Positions 36,389 through 45,290 of a stretch of 64,000 bases of DNA are shown here, piece by piece. The notes beneath the pieces were generated by a model, which was not told where the DNA came from, did not search any database, and saw only the letters and a list, made by a program, of their open reading frames with translations. This DNA is from Pollutibacter sp044353505 (GTDB lineage: Bacteria; Bacteroidota; Bacteroidia; Chitinophagales; Chitinophagaceae), in contig JBILBU010000007.1 in assembly GCA_044353505.1 (NCBI GenBank), positions 1 to 64,000 on the forward strand, in the 5' to 3' direction. Each line of letters opens with the position of its first letter. Within the stretch, counting starts at the first letter, position 1. The position numbers were made by a program, and so were the translations under genes.

Positions 36389-37381
36389 ATGAAAGCGATT
36401 ATACCTGTTGCAGGTACCGGAACAAAACTGCGACCCCATACCTACACACAACCAAAAGCATTGATCCCTCTCGCAGGTAAAACTGTGCTTAGCATCATCA
36501 TCGACCAACTGGTTGAAGCTGGTGTAAGAGATCTTGTGCTGGTTGTTGGATACCTGGGCGACAAAATCATGGATTATGCGAAATCTCATTATCCTGATCT
36601 AAACATCACCATCATTCATCAGAATGAAAGAAAGGGTCTAGGGCATGCTATTTATTTGTGTAAGGAAGCAGTGGGAAACGAAGAGGCACTAATTGTATTG
36701 GGGGATACCATTTGCGAATACAATGTTGCCGAGTTGCTTGATATGAAAGGTTCTGTGTTGTGCGTAAAGAAGGTAGACGATCCGCGTAACTTTGGTGTAG
36801 CGGAAACGGATGAGGAAGGAATTGTAACCCGACTGATCGAAAAGCCTCAGATTCCAAAAACCAATAATGCCTTGGTTGGGATCTATAAAATCACGGATAG
36901 TTCTTTGTTGTTCCAGTGTTTGGAGAAAATGGTTCACGCAGAAGGCGACGTGCATGAGGAGTTATCATTAACGCCGGCACTTGATTGCATGGTAAATTCA
37001 GGTACTGTTTTTTCTACCTTTAAAGTGTCAAATTGGTTCGATTGTGGACGAAAGGAAACATTGCTTGAGAGCAATGCCACGCTGCTGAAAAAATGGGGAA
37101 GTGCGGTATCCGGACAAGAAGGGTTTGAAAATACAATCATCATTCCTCCGGTGAGCATTGCTCCAGGCTGCGAAATAAAAAATTCAATCATTGGTCCCAA
37201 TGTGAGCATTGGAGAAAATGCAATCATTCAATATTCGATTGTCAAAGACTCCATCGTAGGATCCTTTTCAAAACTATATGATGTAGTGCTGAACGATTCA
37301 CTGATTGGCTGTGACACAGAAATCAAAGGCGAAACGCGCACACTCAATATTGGAGATAATACAGAGATTGATTTGGGTTAA
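36389..37381 (+). CDS. Sugar-phosphate nucleotidyltransferase with left-handed beta-helix tail
   Basis: This 330-residue enzyme transfers a nucleotidyl group to a sugar 1-phosphate. It begins with KAIIPVAGTGTKLRPHTYTQPKALIPLAGK, the signature loop of the glucose-1-phosphate thymidylyl/mannose-1-phosphate guanylyltransferase group, and has GDT in VLGDTICEY as the metal site. About residues 245-330 show hexapeptide-like repeats (IIGPNVSIGENAII). The substrate cannot be fixed from sequence. It would feed cell-surface glycan synthesis. It is convergent with fumC. Confidence 0.85.
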   Translation: MKAIIPVAGTGTKLRPHTYTQPKALIPLAGKTVLSIIIDQLVEAGVRDLVLVVGYLGDKIMDYAKSHYPDLNITIIHQNERKGLGHAIYLCKEAVGNEEALIVLGDTICEYNVAELLDMKGSVLCVKKVDDPRNFGVAETDEEGIVTRLIEKPQIPKTNNALVGIYKITDSSLLFQCLEKMVHAEGDVHEELSLTPALDCMVNSGTVFSTFKVSNWFDCGRKETLLESNATLLKKWGSAVSGQEGFENTIIIPPVSIAPGCEIKNSIIGPNVSIGENAIIQYSIVKDSIVGSFSKLYDVVLNDSLIGCDTEIKGETRTLNIGDNTEIDLG

Positions 37382-37403
37382 TTGACCATGTTTTCAGTTT
37401 TTC

Positions 37404-38801
37404 TCAGATCTTCCCAACCATGTCAGAGGGTACAACCCAGGCATCAAATTCAGCTTCGCTGAGATAACCAAGCTTCACGGCCATTTCCTTCAAGGTGGTT
37501 CCTTCTTTATGTGCTTTTTGCGCAATCTCTGCTGCCTTATAATATCCAATCTTGGTATTCAAGGCAGTCACAAGCATCAGTGAATTGTTGAGGTGCTTGT
37601 CGATGTTTTCATAAAGGGGCTCAATGCCTATTGCACACTTGTCGTTAAAGCTTACGCAGCCATCAGCAATCAATCTTGCACTGTGCAGAAAGTTGTAGAT
37701 CATCATTGGCTTGAATACATTCAGTTCGAAGTGCCCTGTTGCTCCTCCAATATTGATGGCTACATCATTGCCCAACACTTGTGCTGCAATCATGGTGAGG
37801 GCTTCACATTGGGTAGGATTAACTTTTCCGGGCATGATGGATGAACCGGGTTCATTGTCTGGGATATACAACTCTCCGATACCGCTTCTTGGTCCTGATG
37901 AAAGCATGCGAACATCATTCGCAATTTTCATCAGGCTAACAGCAATTGTTTTTATTGCTCCATGGGCTTCCACAATTGCATCGTGTGCGGCTAGTGCTTC
38001 AAATTTATTTTCAGCTGTTACAAAAGGCAATCCAGTTAGTGCTGCAATATGTTTTGCAACATTCACGTCGTATTGCTCGGGAGTGTTTATTCCTGTTCCA
38101 ACCGCCGTTCCTCCAAGCGCCAATTCAGACAGATGGGGTAGCGTATTTTTTATTGCTTTGATACCGTGGTTAAGCTGTGAAACATACCCACTAAACTCTT
38201 GTCCAAGGGTTAGGGGAGTTGCATCCATAAAATGGGTTCTTCCTATTTTCACTACATGCATGAAGGCCTTGCTTTTTGCAGCTAGGGTATCTCTTAATTT
38301 TTCAATTCCTGGTAAGGTTACTTCAACCAGCATTTTATACGCTGCGATATGCATCGCTGTTGGGAAGGTATCGTTTGAGGATTGTGATTTATTTACATCA
38401 TCATTGGGGTGAAGAAACTTTTCCTTGTCGGTTAGTGAGCCACCCTGCTTTACATGGCCTCTGTAAGCAACAACTTCGTTCACATTCATGTTGCTTTGTG
38501 TTCCACTCCCAGTTTGCCATACCACCAATGGGAAATATTCGTCTAGTTTTCCTTCAAGAATTTCATCGCAAACCTGACCAATAAGTATTGACTTTTCTTT
38601 TGACAAAACACCTGCTTCACAGTTGGTGATAGCTGCTGCTTTTTTCAAGTAGGCAAATGCGCGTATGATTTCCTTTGGCATCCTATTGATGTCTTGGGCT
38701 ATTTTGAAATTGTCGATGCTGCGTTGTGTTTGTGCTCCAAACATTGCATCAATAGGAACCTTTACTTCTCCCATTGTATCTTTCTCTATTCTATATTCCA
38801 T
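37404..38801 (-). CDS. fumC: Fumarate hydratase class II
   Basis: FumC hydrates fumarate to L-malate in the TCA cycle, without an iron-sulfur cluster. The 465-residue protein shows TGSGTQSNMNVNEV, the catalytic region GRTHFMDATPLTLGQE, and the superfamily signature GSSIMPGKVNPTQCE. The ATG at 38801 gives the normal N-terminus (YRIEKDTMGEVKVP). It is complete and typical. It stands alone with a 65-base gap from the next gene upstream. Confidence 0.96.
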   Translation of the reverse strand: MEYRIEKDTMGEVKVPIDAMFGAQTQRSIDNFKIAQDINRMPKEIIRAFAYLKKAAAITNCEAGVLSKEKSILIGQVCDEILEGKLDEYFPLVVWQTGSGTQSNMNVNEVVAYRGHVKQGGSLTDKEKFLHPNDDVNKSQSSNDTFPTAMHIAAYKMLVEVTLPGIEKLRDTLAAKSKAFMHVVKIGRTHFMDATPLTLGQEFSGYVSQLNHGIKAIKNTLPHLSELALGGTAVGTGINTPEQYDVNVAKHIAALTGLPFVTAENKFEALAAHDAIVEAHGAIKTIAVSLMKIANDVRMLSSGPRSGIGELYIPDNEPGSSIMPGKVNPTQCEALTMIAAQVLGNDVAINIGGATGHFELNVFKPMMIYNFLHSARLIADGCVSFNDKCAIGIEPLYENIDKHLNNSLMLVTALNTKIGYYKAAEIAQKAHKEGTTLKEMAVKLGYLSEAEFDAWVVPSDMVGKI

Positions 38802-38866
38802 ATGCTGATTTTAAAATTTAAATTTAGGTATTCTTCAGGCTTGATCTGCATGATTAGGGTGATAGT

Positions 38867-39289
38867 TTAAAACGACCTGTTCTGACTTACCCATGCTTTG
38901 ATGTATGCAGCAATTTCAATGGAGGGCGTTCCAGGGGGAAACAATTTTCCTACGCCCATGTCCGCAAGCAACGCTCTATCGTCTTCAGGAATGATTCCGC
39001 CACCAGTCAACAATACATCATCCATTTTCTTTTCTTTCATCAGGTTGATGATTCTTGGGAAAACAGTCATGTGTGCACCGGAAAGAATACTCACGCCGAT
39101 GGCATCAACATCTTCCTGCAATGCAGTTTCCACAACCATCTCAGGGGTTTGTCTCAACCCGGTGTAGATGATTTCCATTCCGGCATCCCTGAGTGAAGTG
39201 GCAATAACCTTTGCTCCTCTGTCGTGACCGTCGAGTCCAACTTTTGCAATGAGAACCCTGAGTGGTCTTGATTTTTTGCTGGTATCCAT
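38867..39289 (-). CDS. Stand-alone B12-binding domain (methylmalonyl-CoA mutase C-terminal type)
   Basis: This 140-residue protein consists of one cobalamin-binding domain. It carries the DxHxxG signature GLDGHDRGAKVIA (about residues 18-30), the SxL element SILSGAH and the GG element LTGGGI. This equals the C-terminal or small-subunit domain of methylmalonyl-CoA and isobutyryl-CoA mutases. No mutase catalytic subunit or MeaB-type chaperone is adjacent, so the partner must be encoded elsewhere. It lies 14 bases downstream of gltX on the same strand. Confidence 0.9.
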   Translation of the reverse strand: MDTSKKSRPLRVLIAKVGLDGHDRGAKVIATSLRDAGMEIIYTGLRQTPEMVVETALQEDVDAIGVSILSGAHMTVFPRIINLMKEKKMDDVLLTGGGIIPEDDRALLADMGVGKLFPPGTPSIEIAAYIKAWVSQNRSF

Positions 39290-39303
39290 CTGCAGTGGTT
39301 TAG

Positions 39304-40836
39304 TTATGCGTTCAATAGTGCAAGGCTGTTGTCAATTCTGCGTAAGGTAGATGCTTTCCCAATTCTAGCGGCAATTTCAAATACAGGGGGACCAAATTTT
39401 GCTCCAACCAGCATGATGCGGAAGGGGAGTTGTAGTTCTCCTGGTTTGATTCCTGCTTTTTCTGCGGCCTCCTTAAATGATTGCTCAATGGTTGCCGTGC
39501 TCCAATCTGTTAGCCCCTCCAATCCTGTCTTCCAGCTGATGAAAAACGCATGTTTACTATCATTCCACTTTGGGGAAATAGAATCTGTGTCTATAGTTAT
39601 TGGGTCGATGAAGAAGTAAGCCAGTTGTGTGTGAAAATCAGTTAAGAGCACACATCTTTCTTGCACTATTGGAATAAGTTCACTCAATAAAGCTGATGAT
39701 GCTTGTATCTTATTTTCAGTTAGAACTTGTTCAACCAGCGGAAGCAGGCGATCAATCTTGCTGCGTTTTATCCATTCGTGGTTAAACCATTTCGCTTTCT
39801 CAAAATCAAATTTTGCTCCTCCTTTATGGATGCGCTCTACTGAAAACTTTTCTACAAGTGAATTCAAGTCAAATATTTCTTCACCACTGCCATCATTCCA
39901 TCCCAACATGGCAAGCATATTGATAAATGCTTCAGGTAGGAATCCCAATTCTTTAAACCCTTTCGTGATTTCTCCTGTTTTTGGATCTGTCCAGTCCATC
40001 GCAAACACGGGAAATCCGAGCCTGTCCCCATCTCTTTTGCTGAGTTTACCCTGTCCGTCTGGCTTTAAAATCAGTGGGAGATGCGCCCACTGGGGCATCT
40101 CATTTATCCATCCAAGATATTGCCAGAGCAACACATGCACGGGAGCCGAGGGAAGCCATTCTTCTCCCCTAAACGCATGGCTGATCTTCATCTCAAAGTC
40201 ATCCACAACCACAGCGAGGTGATAGGTGGGCATGCCGTCGCCTTTCAACAGCACCTTATCGTCTACTTGATCCGTATTGAAGGTCACTTCCCCGCGAATC
40301 ATATCATGCAGTGTAACATCGGTTGAAGTAGGCATCTTGATGCGAATAACATGGGGCTCTTTGTTTGTTAGTCGCTGTTGAACTTCTGCGCTGCTTAGCG
40401 TCAGTGAGTTGTTCATCTTTTCACGAATCTTGCTATCGTATTGTGGAGATGGATTGGCTTCACTCTTGTAATGCTCTCGCATTTTTTCCAATTCAGCTGG
40501 TGTATCAAAGGCATAATAGGCAAATCCTTTTTCAATAAGCTCTTCGGCATACTTACGGTACCTGCTTTTTCTCTCGCTTTGTCGGTATGGTCCGAAATCA
40601 CCTCCTGTACTCGGACTCTCATCAGGCGTAATGCCGCACCATTCAAGGCAGTTTTCAATATATTGCTCTGCGCCTTCTACAAACCTGTTTTGGTCAGTGT
40701 CCTCTACCCTGAGAATGAATTTTCCGTTATGGTGTTTGGCAAATAGGTAGTTGAATAGGGCTGTCCTTACTCCACCAAGATGAAGGCCTCCGGTCGGACT
40801 AGGCGCAAATCGGACACGTATGCTTTTTGCTGTCAT
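39304..40836 (-). CDS. gltX: Glutamyl-tRNA synthetase
   Basis: This is a class I synthetase charging tRNA-Glu, 510 residues long. It has RFAPSPTGGLHLGGVRTALFNYL at the N-terminus (the HIGH-type motif is HLGG), the zinc-region replacement typical of Bacteroidota, and the KLSKR loop in GKLSKRDGDRLG. A -7-like element lies 4 bases upstream of its ATG. The B12-binding protein follows downstream. Confidence 0.96.
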   Translation of the reverse strand: MTAKSIRVRFAPSPTGGLHLGGVRTALFNYLFAKHHNGKFILRVEDTDQNRFVEGAEQYIENCLEWCGITPDESPSTGGDFGPYRQSERKSRYRKYAEELIEKGFAYYAFDTPAELEKMREHYKSEANPSPQYDSKIREKMNNSLTLSSAEVQQRLTNKEPHVIRIKMPTSTDVTLHDMIRGEVTFNTDQVDDKVLLKGDGMPTYHLAVVVDDFEMKISHAFRGEEWLPSAPVHVLLWQYLGWINEMPQWAHLPLILKPDGQGKLSKRDGDRLGFPVFAMDWTDPKTGEITKGFKELGFLPEAFINMLAMLGWNDGSGEEIFDLNSLVEKFSVERIHKGGAKFDFEKAKWFNHEWIKRSKIDRLLPLVEQVLTENKIQASSALLSELIPIVQERCVLLTDFHTQLAYFFIDPITIDTDSISPKWNDSKHAFFISWKTGLEGLTDWSTATIEQSFKEAAEKAGIKPGELQLPFRIMLVGAKFGPPVFEIAARIGKASTLRRIDNSLALLNA

Positions 40837-40840
40837 CCCG

Positions 40841-40848
40841 CAAAGATA
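40841..40848 (-). promoter_or_regulatory. Possible -7 element before gltX
   Basis: TATCTTTG on the minus strand matches TAnnTTTG and is only 4 bases before the gltX ATG, so transcription would begin at about the start codon. Confidence 0.45.
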
Positions 40849-40941
40849 AGCAGTATGGGCGCATTACATACTGATAAATGCAAATGACTTCCCGTTTCCG
40901 AGAAGCCATTTTGTATACCAATCAATTCTAATATATGGATA

Positions 40942-42549
40942 CTATTTGTTCATAAATCTCTCCACCCTTTCCTCATGCTGGGTTACGAGCTTTAGGTTAT
41001 ATATTCCTGTAGGATAGTTTCTGATGTCAATTAATTTTGTTCCTGCAGAGGCCTTACCTATTTGAATTACCCTGCCATTGATATCTACTACTTTATAGTC
41101 ATACGGCTCTGTCGCATTTACGATTACAGGGTGTTGCGCTTGCTTGATTACCTTAAATATCCCTGTGGTCTCAGTGGCTTCAATTTTAATTGTATTGGTG
41201 AATCTTATGCTTCCGTTCTTTTCAATGATCTTAAGTTTGTACGCATATACTCCAGGGCTCTTAATGCCGTGAATGTAGCTTGTGGTATTGATATCAGGTC
41301 TTGCGAGTTCTTTAAATTCACCTTCTTCTATTGAATAAAGCACAGTGATTGCTTCGCCTGGTTTCGCTATCCCATTCATCCAATTGATTTTGTTTCCTTC
41401 CCTAATTTTTGTTCCGCTCAATATGTTCTGGATTGCATATGAATTCGATGGCAGAGTTGAGATATTTGTTACTCCGCTGTAATTGCCTTTCATTGTATAT
41501 GAACCCAGACTACCATAGTCATTCTCTGTATTGAGGTTTCCTGTGCCATCCACAATCACGTAGTAGGTTCCACTGTTCAACGTGGTATCAATGTGGATGT
41601 TCAAAGAATCTTCAACATCATATATTCTGATGATTGTACCTTTTGAATCTTGCAGTTCAATCTTAATGTCAAGGTTGGCTCCAGAATAATTTTTGCCAAT
41701 ACTGTATGGCTCAACATTCAATATAAATGTACCTCGTTGTGTAAGGTCAAACCTGAAAATATCCCTGTCACTCGATGTGGTAATCACCCCAGATTGTTCA
41801 ATGATATTATCAGCAACATTTACAACAAACGAATTTGTATACAGGTCACTCACATCATCTGGTCTGTACCCAAATCCATTGTTGGTTGTGATGATGCTGA
41901 GGTTATCTTGTTTGTTGCTGCAACCACTGGCAGTTGGTCCAAAATTCCACTGTGTAAGTGTTCTGGTAGATACACTGCCCATGATTGGTCCCCATGAAGT
42001 AACACCAGTTCCTGTACCTGTATTGTAAGAACTCACAAGCGTGCACGTAGGCGCAAATTCTGCTTGGTGGTTAAGTCCCATGGTATGTCCACTTTCATGA
42101 GATATTGCTTCAGCTATTTTTCTTGGATTGTTCGTGAGCCTGTCGCTAAATACAAAACATGGCGTGTCGTCGCCCCAAACGAATGAAGTAAGGTAGGATA
42201 CACCTGGTGCAGAAGGATACCAAGCGCTTGTTGGGGTAATCACCACGCGCATTCTTTGATCTATTGGTGCAGCAAGAAATTTTGCCAGCTCAGTCGTTAT
42301 ATTGATATTGAACGGCCTGAAATCTTCTGATACCCTGTTGAATGCTTCAGTGATCTGATCATCAGACATCATGGCTGGTGTGCAATTAAAAGGTGTTCCA
42401 AAATTCCATATTGAATTTGAAACATCATGACCATCAAAATCAAGGTAGATAGTTGCAGCTGCAGTAGGATAGCTATTGAGTGTTGGTGTTGCCATTGCGC
42501 CTGAGCAAACCAAAATAGCCATCAATAATTTAAGGAGTAACTTTTTCAT
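40942..42549 (-). CDS. Secreted metzincin-like metalloprotease with C-terminal sorting domain
   Basis: This is a 535-residue exported protein with a signal peptide (KLLLKLLMAILVCSGAMA). The catalytic zinc site is HESGHTMGLNH (about residues 150-160), which has the HExxHxxGxxH spacing of metzincins, and a later PIMGS could be the Met-turn. About residues 235-350 form a PPC-like beta domain (DRDIFRFDLTQRGTFILNV). The end, TGIYNLKLVTQHEERVERFMNK, resembles a type IX secretion (Por) sorting tail, so it is probably released to or anchored at the surface. The small secreted-protein gene just upstream on the same strand is probably co-expressed. Confidence 0.85.
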   Translation of the reverse strand: MKKLLLKLLMAILVCSGAMATPTLNSYPTAAATIYLDFDGHDVSNSIWNFGTPFNCTPAMMSDDQITEAFNRVSEDFRPFNINITTELAKFLAAPIDQRMRVVITPTSAWYPSAPGVSYLTSFVWGDDTPCFVFSDRLTNNPRKIAEAISHESGHTMGLNHQAEFAPTCTLVSSYNTGTGTGVTSWGPIMGSVSTRTLTQWNFGPTASGCSNKQDNLSIITTNNGFGYRPDDVSDLYTNSFVVNVADNIIEQSGVITTSSDRDIFRFDLTQRGTFILNVEPYSIGKNYSGANLDIKIELQDSKGTIIRIYDVEDSLNIHIDTTLNSGTYYVIVDGTGNLNTENDYGSLGSYTMKGNYSGVTNISTLPSNSYAIQNILSGTKIREGNKINWMNGIAKPGEAITVLYSIEEGEFKELARPDINTTSYIHGIKSPGVYAYKLKIIEKNGSIRFTNTIKIEATETTGIFKVIKQAQHPVIVNATEPYDYKVVDINGRVIQIGKASAGTKLIDIRNYPTGIYNLKLVTQHEERVERFMNK

Positions 42550-42576
42550 CGTGTTGTATTTGGATGTTAACCGGGG

Positions 42577-43005
42577 TTAATCAATTATCGTTTCCCTGAG
42601 ATCAATTTTTTTAATGGTATTGTTTCCTGCTAAGTCGCCTTTTATTTCAAGGCCATCTATATATCCTCTTCCCATCATTCGGCCAACATATTTTTGTTGG
42701 TTGTTCTTGTCGGTACTTTTAGAGACAAATAATTTTGCCTTGCTGTAGTTGGTGCTCTCAATAATTACTGTCTGTAGGTTGTCGTAAACTTTTTGATTTG
42801 ATTTGATGATGCCCGTAACCCTAAAGCCATCAGTAAATCTGATGTCTACTGATGAACCTGGGTGTTGATTGAACAGTCCATCTATTGTACCCGCTTTAAA
42901 CTTGCTTGTTTCAGGCAGTGCAGCAAACATTTTCTGTGCACCCGCGCTAGTAAACGACATTGCGAGTAGCACGTTAAATAAGATTGATTGAATCGACTTT
43001 TTCAT
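42577..43005 (-). CDS. Small secreted protein of unknown function
   Basis: This is a 142-residue protein with a signal peptide (SIQSILFNVLLAMSFTSAGAQ). The mature part is rich in short beta segments (SVDIRFTDGFRVTGIIKSN, TVIIESTNYSKAKLFVSK). I recognise no family. It is 27 bases upstream of the metalloprotease gene on the same strand, so the two are likely co-transcribed. A role as inhibitor, chaperone or surface partner is possible but unsupported. Confidence 0.65.
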   Translation of the reverse strand: MKKSIQSILFNVLLAMSFTSAGAQKMFAALPETSKFKAGTIDGLFNQHPGSSVDIRFTDGFRVTGIIKSNQKVYDNLQTVIIESTNYSKAKLFVSKSTDKNNQQKYVGRMMGRGYIDGLEIKGDLAGNNTIKKIDLRETIID

Positions 43006-43086
43006 ACACTGGAGTTGAGTAGTTCCAGCATGAAACGGCAGGTATTGTGTGAATATTATATTTATCGTATATATTCAAACAGATCG

Positions 43087-43133
43087 GGTACTAGTACCTA
43101 AAACCGCTAAGTACTAGTACCTAAAACCGCTAA
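43087..43133. repeat. Tandem 23-bp repeat with palindromic core
   Basis: Two perfect adjacent copies of a 23-mer occupy 43088-43110 and 43111-43133. Each starts with the palindrome GTACTAGTAC, extended to GGTACTAGTACC at the first copy (43087-43098), followed by TAAAACCGCTAA. It lies in the 167-base gap upstream of the small secreted protein gene and downstream of the CoA-binding protein gene, where an operator or promoter element for the secreted pair could sit. Confidence 0.85.
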
Positions 43134-43172
43134 ATTGAATGTTGCGGAAAATACGCAAAGGGCTGCGTAGTT

Positions 43173-43538
43173 TTAGTAAGTGCCCGCGCTGAGCATCACC
43201 AAAGTGCATGCTTCAATGGCTTCAATACCCTCAGCATTTAGTTTTTTTGCGAAGGAAGGATGCTCCGCTCCTGGGTTGAAAATGACCCTTTGGGGGTGGA
43301 GGGAGATGATATAGTCTTCGTAGAGCTCCTGTTTTGCAGGATTGAGGTAGAGTGTAACGGTATGGATATTTTTAAAGGGGGTTGGGTTTGGACTGACGAT
43401 AACCGTACCAATGCGGAACTCATCTCTGCCAATGGCCTCAACCTCATGGCCTTGCTGCAAGAGCTTTTTTACTGCAAGATGGCTATACTGCTCAGGATTG
43501 GCAGAGGCACCGAGGACAAGTGTTTTTTTGTTGTTCAT
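43173..43538 (-). CDS. CoA-binding domain protein (YccU-like)
   Basis: This 121-residue protein from the ATG at 43538 has a Rossmann-like CoA-binding fold: TLVLGASANPEQYSHLAVKKLLQQGHEVEAIG at the N-terminus and VIFNPGAEHPSFAKKLNAEGIEAIEACTLVML at the end. An ATG at 43571 would add residues but lies inside the upstream terminator hairpin. The related YccU/succinyl-CoA ligase-like proteins have no settled role. Confidence 0.85.
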   Translation of the reverse strand: MNNKKTLVLGASANPEQYSHLAVKKLLQQGHEVEAIGRDEFRIGTVIVSPNPTPFKNIHTVTLYLNPAKQELYEDYIISLHPQRVIFNPGAEHPSFAKKLNAEGIEAIEACTLVMLSAGTY

Positions 43539-43550
43539 GGCTTTATTGCA

Positions 43551-43581
43551 TCTATAAAAAAAGCCGGACAAAGCCGGCTTT
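43551..43581 (-). terminator. Rho-independent terminator after the E2 gene
   Basis: The stem AAAGCCGG (43560-43567) and CCGGCTTT (43574-43581) has a 6-base loop. Read on the minus strand it ends in seven T (43560-43554). It follows the acetyltransferase stop by about 18 bases and directly precedes the CoA-binding protein start. Confidence 0.88.
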
Positions 43582-43598
43582 AAGATAAAAAGTTATGG

Positions 43599-45185
43599 TC
43601 AGACCAGCATCGCCAATGGGTTCTCCATGTATTTTTTTAGGGTTTGCAAGAACGAAGCACCAACTGCACCGTCTACACTCCTGTGGTCGCAACTGAGGGT
43701 TACTTTCATGACCTGGGTGGTGGTAAATCCTTCTCCTTTTTTGATGACCACTTCCTTAATTCTTCCAACTGCAAGAATACAGCTATCTGGAGGATTGATG
43801 ATTGCGGTGAATTCATCAATGTCCATCATGCCTAGATTCGAAATGGTAAAGGTATTGCCCGTGAAATCCTGTGGTTGTATTTTCTTGTTTCTTGCTTTAT
43901 CGTAAAGGTCTTTCGATTCTGCAGCAATTTGTGATAAACTTTTCTGATCGGCAAATCGCAATACCGGAACAATCAATCCCTCTGGAAGCGCGATAGCAGA
44001 ACCAATATGAACGTGGCTGTATGTTCTGATGAAATCACCCATCCAACTGCTGTTCACTGCAGGGTGTTTTTTTAATGCAAGTGCAGAAGCCTTAATTAAT
44101 ATGTCTTGGAAAGAGATCTTGGTTGGACTGAACTCGTTCAACTGCGTTCTTGCAATGATGACATTGTCCATGTTGATTTCCATGGTCAAGTAAAAATGCG
44201 GGGCAGTAAACATGCTCTCGCCCAATCTGCGGGCAATTGTTTTGCGCATGGATGTGAGTATGGTATCGCTATATCCTTCCTGTCCTGCTATAAAAGTTGG
44301 TGATGCTGATGAAGCAACAGCACCCTTGAAATCATCAACGTCTTTTTTAATCACACGACCGCCATCGCCGGAGCCAGGAATTTGACCAATGTCAATTCCC
44401 TTGTCTTTAGCGAGCGCCTTAGCCAATGGAGAAGCTTTGATTCTTCCATCGGATGAACTGTGTTCTGTTGAAGCTGCTGCTACAGGCATTGTTGCTGCTG
44501 AAGCTGGGGCAGCTGCCTGTGCCGATGGAGCTGCAACTGATGCAGGTGCATTCAGGGTTGGCAACAATGCTGAAATATCTGTTCCGGCCTTGCCGATAAT
44601 TGCAATGACGTCGTTTACTTGAGCAGATTCTCCTTCTGCTACACCTATATGAAGTAAGGTGCCATCGGTATATCCTACCACTTCCATGGTTGCTTTGTCT
44701 GTTTCAACGTCGGCCAGGGTATCATCACTCTTTACCAGATCTCCAACCTTTTTATTCCACTGAACGATTTTACCAGAGGTCATGGTATCACTGAGCAGCG
44801 GCATCCTGATCACCGCAACACCCAATTGCTCAGGAGTTATGGAAGGAGCTGCATTTGCTAGAGGTGCTGAAGGTTGAGGAGCAGGGGCAGCAGCAACTGT
44901 TGCTGGCGCTGCGCTTGCTTCGGCAAGGTATGCGCTGATGTCTTCTCCTTTTTTACCGACAATTGCTATGATTTCATTGATTTTCGCTGCTTCGCCTTCC
45001 TTTACTCCTATATAGAGCAGGGTGCCGTCAGCATATCCTACCACTTCCATGGTAGCCTTATCGGTTTCAACATCGGCTAGTGAGTCATCACTTTTGACGG
45101 TGTCGCCAACTGCTTTATTCCATTTTACGATCTTACCCTCGGTCATCGTATCGCTGAGGAGGGGCATTCTGATCACTTCGGCCAT
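43599..45185 (-). CDS. Dihydrolipoamide acetyltransferase (E2) of a 2-oxoacid dehydrogenase, probably pyruvate
   Basis: This is the E2 core of the pyruvate dehydrogenase complex, 528 residues from the ATG at 45185 (AEVIRMPLLSDTM). It has two lipoyl domains, each with lipoyl-Lys in ETDKATMEV (about residues 43 and 170), joined by Ala/Pro-rich linkers. A peripheral-subunit-binding domain (IKASPLAKALAKDKGIDIGQIPGSGDGGRVIKKDV) and the acyltransferase domain with its catalytic His in SCDHRSVDGA follow. Conserved residues favour pyruvate, but 2-oxoglutarate or branched-chain use is not excluded. E1 and E3 genes are not in the window. Confidence 0.9.
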   Translation of the reverse strand: MAEVIRMPLLSDTMTEGKIVKWNKAVGDTVKSDDSLADVETDKATMEVVGYADGTLLYIGVKEGEAAKINEIIAIVGKKGEDISAYLAEASAAPATVAAAPAPQPSAPLANAAPSITPEQLGVAVIRMPLLSDTMTSGKIVQWNKKVGDLVKSDDTLADVETDKATMEVVGYTDGTLLHIGVAEGESAQVNDVIAIIGKAGTDISALLPTLNAPASVAAPSAQAAAPASAATMPVAAASTEHSSSDGRIKASPLAKALAKDKGIDIGQIPGSGDGGRVIKKDVDDFKGAVASSASPTFIAGQEGYSDTILTSMRKTIARRLGESMFTAPHFYLTMEINMDNVIIARTQLNEFSPTKISFQDILIKASALALKKHPAVNSSWMGDFIRTYSHVHIGSAIALPEGLIVPVLRFADQKSLSQIAAESKDLYDKARNKKIQPQDFTGNTFTISNLGMMDIDEFTAIINPPDSCILAVGRIKEVVIKKGEGFTTTQVMKVTLSCDHRSVDGAVGASFLQTLKKYMENPLAMLV

Positions 45186-45224
45186 AACCCTGATTGCATT
45201 TTGGTTATTAATAATTATGAAGTC

Positions 45225-45232
45225 CAAAATTA
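45225..45232 (-). promoter_or_regulatory. Possible -7 element for the E2 gene
   Basis: TAATTTTG on the minus strand fits TAnnTTTG. Transcription from it would give a leader of about 35 bases to the ATG at 45185. It lies over the TTG that opens the longer frame, which argues against that longer start. Confidence 0.4.
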
Positions 45233-45290
45233 CATTAAAATAGGCAAATGAGGTGGTTGGTGAATAAAGATTTGGGTATCCGGCAAATCA

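Noticed and set aside
43140..43172. Small hairpin TTGCG/CGCAA as a terminator
   Set aside because: The stem is only 5 bp and no T-run follows on either strand.
44600..45185. Direct DNA repeat in the E2 gene
   Set aside because: It is explained by two lipoyl domains in the protein, each with ETDKATMEV, which is common in E2 enzymes.
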